A stretch of 6,249 nt of DNA from Gammaproteobacteria bacterium UBA4475 (GTDB taxonomy: Bacteria; Pseudomonadota; Gammaproteobacteria; Pseudomonadales; Azotimanducaceae): contig DGOD01000326.1 of the NCBI GenBank assembly GCA_002389265.1, forward strand, positions 1-6,249, given 5' to 3'. Of the stretch, positions 1 to 6,154 are shown piece after piece; positions within the stretch are counted from its first letter, which is position 1; the number at the start of each line of letters is the position of its first letter. The translations under genes were made by a program, and so were the position numbers. The notes beneath the pieces were generated by a model. It did not search any database and was not told the DNA's origin. It saw nothing but the letters and a program-made list of their open reading frames with translations.

Positions 1-12
1 TGTTTATTCTTA

Positions 13-49
13 TTAACCCTTACCGATACTAGTAGTCCCATCTGGTTAA
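13..49. repeat. nested inverted repeat (dyad)
   Basis: TTAACC at 13-18 pairs with GGTTAA at 44-49. Between them sits the 8-bp palindrome TACTAGTA at 27-34. The two symmetries are almost concentric (centres 31 and 30.5), with 8 and 9 nt separating inner and outer arms. This could be a protein-binding dyad for a gene beyond the left edge. The function is unknown and chance is possible. Confidence 0.35.
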
Positions 50-51
50 GC

Positions 52-110
52 GGGGGGTGCCCAGGGAGCGGGGTGCTGGTATGGCCGAAAGTGGGTGGAG
101 GGTAGGGAGT
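52..110 (-). terminator. candidate Rho-dependent terminator (rut-like C-rich region) for the LysR gene
   Basis: Read on the minus strand, this stretch 65 to 123 nt downstream of the regulator's stop codon has about 34 C and only about 7 G in 59 bases, with repeated C runs (CCCT, CCACCC, CACCCC, six Cs at 57-52). A C-over-G excess in RNA just past a stop codon is the known signature of Rho loading, and no intrinsic terminator is seen in its place. The same DNA is G-rich on the plus strand (G tracts at 52-57, 64-66, 70-73, 93-95, 100-102, 105-107), so a quadruplex is an alternative reading. The functional call is an inference. Confidence 0.35.
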
Positions 111-174
111 CTCGCCTTCCGGAAGTTAAGCAACTTACTCCTAGTCAAATAAAAGGTGTTTCATAGCACTGAGG

Positions 175-1092
175 CTAGGTCCAACCCTGCTTGCTGAATT
201 CAGTGACCAGATGGTCGACAAAGAGCCGGGTTTTTGCAGACAGATTACGCCGACTGAGATAAACGGCGTAGATACCGAAATCGAGATCGGAGACTGTCGT
301 TTCATAATCGGACAAGACACGCTCCAGACTACCGGCTTTCAGATGATCCTTCACGGACCAGGCTGGTAGCATCGCGACGCCAAGGCCAGACAACGTCGCG
401 ACGCGCAAGGCTTCACCATTATTGGTCTGAAAGTTACCCGCGACTTGGATATTAATTGATTGTCCCGTGTCTATGCGGAACTGCCATAGGGCGGCAGCGG
501 TACCGAACTCGAAACGGTAGGTCAGACAGTTGTGATCCATGAGGGCTTCCGGTGTCGCCGGCTTGCCATGCTCTGCCCAGTATTCGGGGCTGGCGCAGAT
601 AACTCGCGGACTGGATGCGAGACGCCTGCCTATGAGTGTCGAATCCGAAAGATTTCCTGTCCGAATCGCGAGATCGATACCGTGTTCAGTCAGGTCGAGG
701 TCGTTGTCGGTCAGCCACAGATCGATTTTGAGATCCGGGTAAAGGGCTAGGAATGTTGGAATCAGCGGAGCCACGTGTTGTGTACCTAGGGATATGCGCG
801 ATTGAATACGGAGAGTCCCGCGGGGCTTTACTGCCATTTGACTGACAGCATCACGCAGCTCGTCGATGTCCTGGAGCAGGCGTTCGGCATGTTCCAGGTA
901 GACCTGCCCGGCTTCGGTGAGAGAGAGCCTTCGGCTGGTCCGGTTCAATAGTCGTACGCCGAGATCGTCTTCCAATGCAGTGATCTGACGCGACACACTC
1001 GCAGGAGAGAGGCCAGACTGGCGACCAGCACCTGATAAGCTACCTGTCTGTACAACGGTCAGAAAGAGCCGCATCGCCTTAACATTGTCCAT
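175..1092 (-). CDS. LysR-type transcriptional regulator, CrgA-like effector domain
   Basis: A 305-residue DNA-binding regulator that probably controls the divergent operon in response to a pathway substrate or intermediate. Residues 1-60 form the LysR winged helix-turn-helix, with the recognition region around GLSPASVSRQITALE (27-41) and the wing motif LGVRLLNRTSRRLSLTEAG (44-62). A linker helix (63-88) follows, then the periplasmic-binding-protein-like effector domain (about 90-297). That domain carries the family signature HGIDLAIRTG (137-146), the conserved GLGVAMLP (236-243) and a C-terminal AVYLSRRNLSAKTRLFVDHL (276-295), all typical of the CrgA-like subgroup. The length is normal. The start is supported by an AGGGAAG ribosome site (plus positions 1096-1102) 3 nt before the ATG. 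The divergent arrangement is the classic LysR layout, usually with autorepression and ligand-dependent activation of the facing genes. The family is certain; the ligand is unknown. Confidence 0.96.
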   Translation of the reverse strand: MDNVKAMRLFLTVVQTGSLSGAGRQSGLSPASVSRQITALEDDLGVRLLNRTSRRLSLTEAGQVYLEHAERLLQDIDELRDAVSQMAVKPRGTLRIQSRISLGTQHVAPLIPTFLALYPDLKIDLWLTDNDLDLTEHGIDLAIRTGNLSDSTLIGRRLASSPRVICASPEYWAEHGKPATPEALMDHNCLTYRFEFGTAAALWQFRIDTGQSINIQVAGNFQTNNGEALRVATLSGLGVAMLPAWSVKDHLKAGSLERVLSDYETTVSDLDFGIYAVYLSRRNLSAKTRLFVDHLVTEFSKQGWT

Positions 1093-1252
1093 TATCTTCC
1101 CTGCCTCGTTTTTCCAAACCTATCTTTTCAAATTTCGTAAAGGTGGTGCCCGATTTTTAAGTATTATCACTACCAAAGGAACGTAATACCATCCTGTCGA
1201 AGTCTGGCCACGTTGTTTATGCAGGCTCCTGCGAAAGAGAGAAGGAAAAAAG
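1093..1252. promoter_or_regulatory. divergent promoter/operator region between LysR gene and catabolic operon
   Basis: This 160-bp gap must hold the promoters of both transcripts. A LysR-box-like T-N11-A with GAT/ATC arms lies at 1152-1168 (T1154, A1166). An interrupted inverted repeat GGTGGTG/CACTACC (one mismatch) spans 1142-1174, and a perfect GTATTA/TAATAC pair spans 1161-1189. A GCAGG-CT-CCTGC dyad at 1221-1232 ends 20 bp before the operon start. Possible -10 elements overlap the dyads (TATTAT 1162-1167 on plus; GATAAT on minus at 1168-1163), but neither has a good -35, as is usual for LysR-activated promoters. Choosing among the dyads is an inference. Confidence 0.6.
1152..1168. promoter_or_regulatory. 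candidate LysR-binding box (GAT-N11-ATC)
   Basis: GAT at 1152-1154 and ATC at 1166-1168 are perfect inverted arms with exactly 11 nt between T1154 and A1166, which fits the T-N11-A rule for LysR-family sites. The site overlaps the best -10-like hexamers of both directions, so binding here could repress the regulator's own transcription. The arms are short, and the match alone is weak evidence. Confidence 0.35.
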
Positions 1253-2440
1253 ATGTCAGAAACGACAGAGTTTCGGGATGAAACCCGTGCCTGGCTACAG
1301 GAAAACTGTCCTCCGGGTGCCCGCGGTCCCGGCGTCATTCCCTGGGGTAGCCGCAAGGTTGAGCTGCCTGCCGACAGTCGCATCTGGTTGGAAAATATGG
1401 CGGTTAAAGGATGGACTGTCCCCACCTGGCCTAAGGCATATGGCGGTGCCGAGCTCGATTCAGCCCAATATTTGATCCTCCTCGAAGAACTTCAGCGCAT
1501 CAACGCTCGCTCGCCTTTGGTTGGCCGGGGTGTCAACTATATTGGTCCGACAATCCTGGAATTTGGCACGGATGAGCAGAAAGCACGATGGTTGCCTGGC
1601 ATGGCCCGGGGCGACGGTGGGTGGTGCATGGGTTACTCCGAACCGGGTTCCGGTTCTGACCTCGCCAGTCTCAGTACAAAAGCCGAGCGCGAAGGCGACC
1701 ATTACATTATCAACGGTCGCAAGATCTGGACATCCGAAGCCACTCATGGTGATTACATCTTTGCACTGGTGCGAACGGACAACACGGCCCCAAGACATAA
1801 CGGCATTAGTCTCATCCTCATCGACATGGATCAGCCCGGCGTGCAGGTGCGACCTATTCGATTGATCAGCGGCAACAGTCCATTTTGCGAAACGCTCTTC
1901 GAAGATGCGAGAGCAAGTGTCTTGGATGTTATCGGTCCGGTTAATCAAGGATGGACTGTTGGCAAGCGACTCTTGCAGTACGAACGCTCCACCCACGCGG
2001 GCATAAACATCTCGGGCGCGCAGGGCCGAGTAGCCGAGACTCCGTTACCTGAGATATTTCGTGACCTGCTACCCACCGACGATACGACAGGTCGAATTCT
2101 GGACGACGCCAAGCGTTCGGCGCTGCTGAAATGGCAGATGCGACAGCGGACCTTTGAGTTGACCCAGCGGCGAGCGATTGAGGAAGCTCAAGCGCGTGCA
2201 CCGGGTTTTACATCGTCAGTTGTCAAGTTGATCGGGACCCTGTCAAAGCAAGAGCGTGATGAATTACATCTCTCAGCTTTGGGTTCCAACGGCCTTGGAT
2301 GGGAAGGCGATGAGTTTCCGAAAGAAGCGCTCAAGCACACTCGCACCTGGCTTCAACAGAAGTCTTTAACAATTGCCGGTGGTACTGCTGAGATTCAGCT
2401 CAATATTATCGCGAAGCGTGTTCTCGGTTTGCCCGATTAG
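1253..2440 (+). CDS. acyl-CoA dehydrogenase family protein
   Basis: A 395-residue cytosolic FAD enzyme expected to introduce an alpha,beta double bond into an acyl-CoA thioester, passing electrons to ETF. The N-terminal helical domain (1-120) is followed by the flavin-contacting signature YSEPGSGSDLASL (128-140) and KIWTSEA (157-163) in the beta domain, then the C-terminal helical domain ending in TIAGGTAEIQLNIIAKRVLGLP (373-394). The MCAD-type catalytic Glu in the Y-E-G-T position is Gly here (G376). E244 in LLQYERS sits where isovaleryl-CoA dehydrogenase keeps its base in helix G and probably serves instead. The usual R-x-FG flavin-contact segment is also absent, as in the ERS/AGGTSEIQ subgroup common in clusters for steroid-like or alicyclic substrates. 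The start has GAAGGA at 1241-1246, 6 nt upstream. It is the first gene of the operon, 44 bp before the monooxygenase. The family is secure; the substrate is unknown. A partner subunit is not present in the window. Confidence 0.94.
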   Translation: MSETTEFRDETRAWLQENCPPGARGPGVIPWGSRKVELPADSRIWLENMAVKGWTVPTWPKAYGGAELDSAQYLILLEELQRINARSPLVGRGVNYIGPTILEFGTDEQKARWLPGMARGDGGWCMGYSEPGSGSDLASLSTKAEREGDHYIINGRKIWTSEATHGDYIFALVRTDNTAPRHNGISLILIDMDQPGVQVRPIRLISGNSPFCETLFEDARASVLDVIGPVNQGWTVGKRLLQYERSTHAGINISGAQGRVAETPLPEIFRDLLPTDDTTGRILDDAKRSALLKWQMRQRTFELTQRRAIEEAQARAPGFTSSVVKLIGTLSKQERDELHLSALGSNGLGWEGDEFPKEALKHTRTWLQQKSLTIAGGTAEIQLNIIAKRVLGLPD

Positions 2441-2484
2441 CGCAACCGCAATTAAACCTTAGACCAACATAGCGAACCGCGCAC

Positions 2485-4131
2485 ATGACTGAACAGAAGA
2501 TTGCGTCAATCAATGTAAACAATGACGAGCACCTCGATTACCAAGTGGTCATCATCGGAGCAGGTTTGTCCGGGATGTACCAGATCAAGCGCCTGGCAGA
2601 TCTCGGTGTTCGTGCGACGGTGCTGGACACTAACGCCGATCTTGGTGGCACCTGGTACAACAATCGATATCCGGGTGCACGATTTGATTCAGAGAGCTAC
2701 ACCTACGGTTACTCGTTTTCCAGGGAAGTGCTGGACGAGTGGCATTGGGCCGAGAAGTTTTCGCCGCAGGCACATACGCTGTCCTATCTGAATTTCGTAG
2801 CAGACAAATTTGATTTGCGTCAACACATGCAGTTTGGCTGCAGGGTAGATGCGATGGTGTTTGATGAGGATGCAGACCACTGGGCGATTCGACTAGAAGA
2901 CGGGCGTGAGATAACGACCCGTTTCGTCATCACTGCGATGGGAACGCTGTCGACCCCATCACTACCGAAGTTTGAGGGCATGGCAAGTTTCAAGGGTGCA
3001 TCTTTTCATGCTGCAAACTGGCCTCATGAGCCTCCTGACCTGACAGGCAAACGTGTCGCCGTTATCGGTGCCGGTGCGACGGCGATTCAAATCATTCCAG
3101 AAGTGGCGAAAGTCGTGGACCAACTGACCGTTTTCCAGCGCCGCCCAAACTGGGCAGCGCCTTTGAACAACGAGCCCATCTCCGAATCTGAGATGGCAGC
3201 GATACGTGAACGCTACGATGAGATTTTTGCCACTTGCGCGCGCAGTCCGGGCGGGTTTGAACATGAATTCGACAGCCGTAGCTTTTACGACGTGAGTCCA
3301 GAGCAGCGGCGCGAGCTGTGGGACAGACTCTATGACGAGCCGGGCTTCGGTATCTGGCTTGAAAATTTCCCGGAGATATTCACCGACGAAAAAGCTAATG
3401 CGGAGATATCCGACTACATCGCCGACCGTATTCGTCGGCGTGTGAATGACCCTGAGCTTGCAGAGCGGCTGATTCCAAAGGATCACGGTTTTGGTGTGCA
3501 GCGATTACCTCTTGAGACTGGTTATTTCGAGACCTACAACCGCTCCAACGTCGAGCTTGTGAATGCCACTGAGACGCCAATTGCTCGTATCACGCCTACG
3601 GGGCTCCAAACCAGCGATAGATCGTTTGAGTTTGATGTCATGGTTTACGCCACCGGATTCGATTCGTTCACAGGGGCTTTCGATCAGATCAATATTCAGG
3701 GAGTGGGTGGCGAGCGGCTGCGCGAAAAGTGGGCGGACGGACCTATCACTTATCTTGGTGTAATGATCGGCGGCTTCCCAAACTTGCTGATGGTTATGGG
3801 GCCGCAAACCGCAGCAGCGAACTTCCCGCGCAGCGCAGAGCAGAGCGTCGATTGGGTCACGCCTTTCCTTGAGTACATGTGGACACACGGCTACCAACGG
3901 TTCGATGTCGAGGAGGCAGCTGAGGCAGCGTGGTTCGAGCACGTTAAACAAATGTACGAAGGCGCGTTATTACGCAAAGCCAAGAGTTTTTTCACCGGGT
4001 ACAACTCGAACATCGAGGGCCACGAATACGGCAAGATACGTTACAACATCTATAACGGCGGTGTTCCGAGATATGCCATGATGTTGAGTGAAGTCGCGGA
4101 CAACAACTACGAAGGCATTCAGTTCCGTTAA
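2485..4131 (+). CDS. type I Baeyer-Villiger flavin monooxygenase
   Basis: A 548-residue FAD- and NADPH-dependent enzyme predicted to insert one oxygen next to a ketone carbonyl, giving a lactone or ester. The first Rossmann motif is GAGLSG (25-30), and the second, for NADPH, is GAGATA (195-200). Between them are both type I fingerprints: GGTWYNNRYPGARFD (54-68) and FKGASFHAANWP (169-180, the F-x-G-x3-H-x3-W-P pattern). D68 and R340 (in GVQRLPLETGYFE) match the Asp and Arg that frame the active site in phenylacetone monooxygenase. ATGFD (389-393) is the usual C-terminal flavin motif. Length equals that of cyclohexanone or phenylacetone monooxygenases (about 540). The usual Ser-Trp near the C-terminus is SFF (501-503). 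The ATG has only a weak purine stretch (AGCGAA 2471-2476), so translation may depend on the upstream gene. Family very secure; substrate (cyclic, terpenoid, steroid or aryl ketone) not readable. Confidence 0.95.
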   Translation: MTEQKIASINVNNDEHLDYQVVIIGAGLSGMYQIKRLADLGVRATVLDTNADLGGTWYNNRYPGARFDSESYTYGYSFSREVLDEWHWAEKFSPQAHTLSYLNFVADKFDLRQHMQFGCRVDAMVFDEDADHWAIRLEDGREITTRFVITAMGTLSTPSLPKFEGMASFKGASFHAANWPHEPPDLTGKRVAVIGAGATAIQIIPEVAKVVDQLTVFQRRPNWAAPLNNEPISESEMAAIRERYDEIFATCARSPGGFEHEFDSRSFYDVSPEQRRELWDRLYDEPGFGIWLENFPEIFTDEKANAEISDYIADRIRRRVNDPELAERLIPKDHGFGVQRLPLETGYFETYNRSNVELVNATETPIARITPTGLQTSDRSFEFDVMVYATGFDSFTGAFDQINIQGVGGERLREKWADGPITYLGVMIGGFPNLLMVMGPQTAAANFPRSAEQSVDWVTPFLEYMWTHGYQRFDVEEAAEAAWFEHVKQMYEGALLRKAKSFFTGYNSNIEGHEYGKIRYNIYNGGVPRYAMMLSEVADNNYEGIQFR

Positions 4132-4142
4132 ATTAAACCACC

Positions 4143-4919
4143 ATGATCGGGCAAAGTGAGATGAGTTTGGAAAATAAAATAATATTGGTTACCGGCGGAG
4201 CGAGCGGTATTGGACGCGCAACCGTCAATCGACTGGCGCTGGATGGTGCGCATGTAATCGTGGCAGACACACAGGCTGAGCTAGCGGCTGAGGTTGTTAC
4301 TGAGGCAAAGAGTGCAGGCGGTAGCGCGGAATTATTGGAATTTGATGTTGCAGAACCAGGCGCTGCGGCGAATGCCGTTAAAACAATAGTCACCACACAT
4401 GGTCGGCTCGATGGCGCTTTCAACAATGCCGGAATTACAGGGCCGACCGTCAAGTTGCTCGACATTGATCCCATGGAATGGGCCCGCGTGCTGGCGGTCA
4501 ATCTCACTGGTGTATTTAGTTGCGTGCAAGCTGAAATCGCTCAGATGATTCAGCAGGAATCCGGTGGCAGTATCGTCAATACCGCATCTATCTGCGGCTT
4601 GGTAGCGCTACCTCATGCAACCGCCTATAACTCAGCAAAACATGGCGTTGTGGGGCTGACGAAATCAGCCGCGCTTGAGTACGGGCCAAAGAACATCCGG
4701 GTTAATGCAGTCTGCCCGGGATTCATCGATACGCCAATGCTCGCTAAGGGCGCAGGTGCGAGTGAAACGGTGCTAAATGGTGTGATCAATTCGCTACCTA
4801 TGCGCCGGATTGCCAGTCCGGAGGAGGTCGCGGAAGCGGTCGCCTGGTTGTTGTCACCGCAGTCGAGTTACCTCACAGGCGTTGCGATGCCGGTTGATGG
4901 CGGTTGGACTGTCCAGTAA
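4143..4919 (+). CDS. classical short-chain dehydrogenase/reductase (SDR)
   Basis: A 258-residue NAD(P)-dependent oxidoreductase, probably interconverting an alcohol and a ketone in the same pathway as the monooxygenase. It shows the full classical set: TGGASGIG (17-24), acidic D42 after the second strand (favours NAD over NADP), D68-V69, NNAG (94-97), N120, S149, Y162-x3-K166 as the catalytic tetrad, and PG (192-193), ending in the family-typical DGGW (252-255). It begins 11 bp after the monooxygenase stop with no clear Shine-Dalgarno at 4143. The second ATG at 4161 (M7, giving MSLENKIILVTGG) is where most SDRs start and is a real alternative, but it too lacks a well-spaced ribosome site. Translation is probably coupled to the upstream gene. 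It could equally act on a 3-hydroxyacyl-CoA; the fold and chemistry are sure, the substrate is not. Confidence 0.94.
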   Translation: MIGQSEMSLENKIILVTGGASGIGRATVNRLALDGAHVIVADTQAELAAEVVTEAKSAGGSAELLEFDVAEPGAAANAVKTIVTTHGRLDGAFNNAGITGPTVKLLDIDPMEWARVLAVNLTGVFSCVQAEIAQMIQQESGGSIVNTASICGLVALPHATAYNSAKHGVVGLTKSAALEYGPKNIRVNAVCPGFIDTPMLAKGAGASETVLNGVINSLPMRRIASPEEVAEAVAWLLSPQSSYLTGVAMPVDGGWTVQ

Positions 4920-4948
4920 ACACAAGCAGATAAGTGCGGGAGTAATTT

Positions 4949-5974
4949 ATGGCTGCGAATACGGGTCAGTCGGCGCCGGATGATCACTGGCTAGGGCTGT
5001 TGCAAGAAGACATCCTTGAACCGGATCTACCCATCATCGATCCGCATCACCACTTATGGCTACGCAACGGATATACCTACCTGATGCCGGAGCTCGCTGC
5101 TGATCTTGCCAGTGGACACAACATCGTGGCCACTGTCTTTGCAGAGTGCCATTCGATGTACCGTAGGGATGGCGTCAAAGCACTTCGCTCCTTGGGAGAA
5201 ACTGAATTTGTTCGAGGCCAGGCGGCGATGAGCGCCAGTGGCGCGTTTGGTTCCACTCGTGCGTGCGAGGTCATGTTCGGTAATGTTGATCTCACGCTGG
5301 GCGGCGCTGTTGAGCCGCTACTTGAGCAACATCTTGAGGCCTCCGGCGGTCGCTTTCGTGGAGTCAGACTTTCCAGTGGTTGGCATCTGGATGACAAGGT
5401 AGGAAATGTCGCCGCACAGGCTCATTTGCTGATAGATCCTCGGGTTAAGGATGCTATTGCTGTTCTTAGCCGTCTGGGAATGTCGCTGGATTGCTGGCTT
5501 TATCACCCGCAACTCAGTGAAGTTGCGCAGATTGCAGATGCTTACCCGGATCTGATGATCATTCTCAATCATGTCGGCACTCCGATTCTGGGTGGCCCAT
5601 ATCGAGGTAAAGCGGACGAGGTTTTCAAGGAATGGAAGGCGTCTATTGGCGATGTCAGCAAGCGTGACAACGTTTTTATAAAACTCGGCGCATTGCCGAT
5701 TCGCATGCCGGGCTATGTCGGGGACCGTAGTCTGCCACCGGGTTCAGAGGAGGTGGCTACGGCCTGGCGCCCATGGTTGGAAACCTGTATCGAGGCCTTT
5801 GGTCCTGCCCGATCCATGTATGAGTCAAATTTTCCGGTGCAAAAGCGGTGGTGTAGTTATCAAGTGTGCTGGAACGCATTCAAGCGGATCTCAGCCGGCG
5901 CATCTGCGACTGAAAAGACTGACTTGTTTGCTGGTGCGGCAGCGAGGGCCTATCGCATCGAGAACGTCCTATAG
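4949..5974 (+). CDS. amidohydrolase family 2 protein (COG3618 TIM-barrel hydrolase), putative lactonase
   Basis: A 341-residue cytosolic TIM-barrel hydrolase of the group that includes L-fucono- and L-rhamnonolactonases, 4-sulfomuconolactone hydrolase and LigI, so hydrolysis of a lactone ring is the natural guess. Strand 1 carries DPHHHLW (31-37) with the H-x-H pair H33/H35. FAECHSMY (64-71) supplies E66 and H68. RFRGVR (135-140), WLYHPQL (183-189, H186) and LNHVG (206-210, H208) are further barrel motifs. The last strand reads ESNFP (292-296), where most amidohydrolases have the catalytic Asp (SDxP), so N294 replaces it; I recall this as normal for an ESNFP subgroup. GGGAG at 4938-4942 lies 6 nt before the ATG. 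It is the last gene of the operon, 29 bp after the SDR, and next to a Baeyer-Villiger enzyme it may open that enzyme's product. Fold sure, reaction inferred. Confidence 0.92.
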   Translation: MAANTGQSAPDDHWLGLLQEDILEPDLPIIDPHHHLWLRNGYTYLMPELAADLASGHNIVATVFAECHSMYRRDGVKALRSLGETEFVRGQAAMSASGAFGSTRACEVMFGNVDLTLGGAVEPLLEQHLEASGGRFRGVRLSSGWHLDDKVGNVAAQAHLLIDPRVKDAIAVLSRLGMSLDCWLYHPQLSEVAQIADAYPDLMIILNHVGTPILGGPYRGKADEVFKEWKASIGDVSKRDNVFIKLGALPIRMPGYVGDRSLPPGSEEVATAWRPWLETCIEAFGPARSMYESNFPVQKRWCSYQVCWNAFKRISAGASATEKTDLFAGAAARAYRIENVL

Positions 5975-6130
5975 GTAACTAGCTCTTGGCTAATGAACGC
6001 TACCTAGTCTAGGCACACTGACTCTGCATCCCGGTACAAGTAACCTTATCGCTCCAAGAATCGGGAGACGCGTTTGGCAATTGTGTGGTTAGGAATGTTC
6101 TTAATTGTTCGAAGCGGGTCATTCGGCAAC

Positions 6131-6146
6131 CGTGAGTAATTTCACC
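6131..6146. promoter_or_regulatory. CRP-like site (GTGA-N6-TCAC)
   Basis: GTGA at 6132-6135 and TCAC at 6142-6145 are separated by exactly 6 nt, which is the core of the CRP/Vfr-family consensus; the outermost T and A of the consensus are C and C here. It lies 157 bp past the operon, so if real it would serve a gene beyond the right edge. No clear -10 was found at the expected distances. The short core means chance is possible. Confidence 0.3.
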
Positions 6147-6154
6147 ATAAGAGT

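Larger units (their letters stand above)
1..174. other. left flank, no convincing gene
   Basis: No supportable gene is seen here. Plus frame 1 is open from the edge to a TAG at 103-105 (34 codons), but it matches nothing recognisable and is Gly/Pro-rich because of the G tracts, so it is probably chance. The stretch contains a nested dyad (13-49), a G-rich plus strand (52-107), a perfect 10-bp palindrome CTTCCGGAAG (116-125) and a small inverted repeat AAGTT/AACTT with a 4-nt loop (123-136). No hairpin followed by a T run is visible downstream of the regulator on its own strand. Confidence 0.6.

Noticed and set aside
1..105. Plus frame open from the window edge, possibly the tail of an upstream gene
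   Set aside because: Only 34 codons, Gly/Pro-rich because of the G tracts, with no recognisable ending.
52..107. Plus-strand G-quadruplex
   Set aside because: The G tracts split into two clusters, neither giving four runs of three with short loops; the C-rich RNA reading on the other strand explains the skew better.
116..136. CTTCCGGAAG and AAGTT/AACTT as an intrinsic terminator of the regulator
   Set aside because: Stems are short and no T run follows on the regulator's strand.
1120..1425. Minus-strand 101-residue open frame over the divergent promoter region and the start of the acyl-CoA dehydrogenase
   Set aside because: It overlaps a certain gene in antisense, has no family motif, and would cover the regulator's own promoter.
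1460..1996. Long minus-strand open frame (178 codons) inside the acyl-CoA dehydrogenase gene
   Set aside because: It lies fully antisense to a gene with clear catalytic motifs; its composition is that of a shadow frame.
2962..3951. Minus-strand open frames (174 and 148 codons) inside the monooxygenase gene
   Set aside because: Both are antisense shadows of a complete BVMO and show no recognisable domain.
5981..5993. TAGC-N5-GCTA hairpin as operon terminator
   Set aside because: A 4-bp stem without a T tract is too weak.
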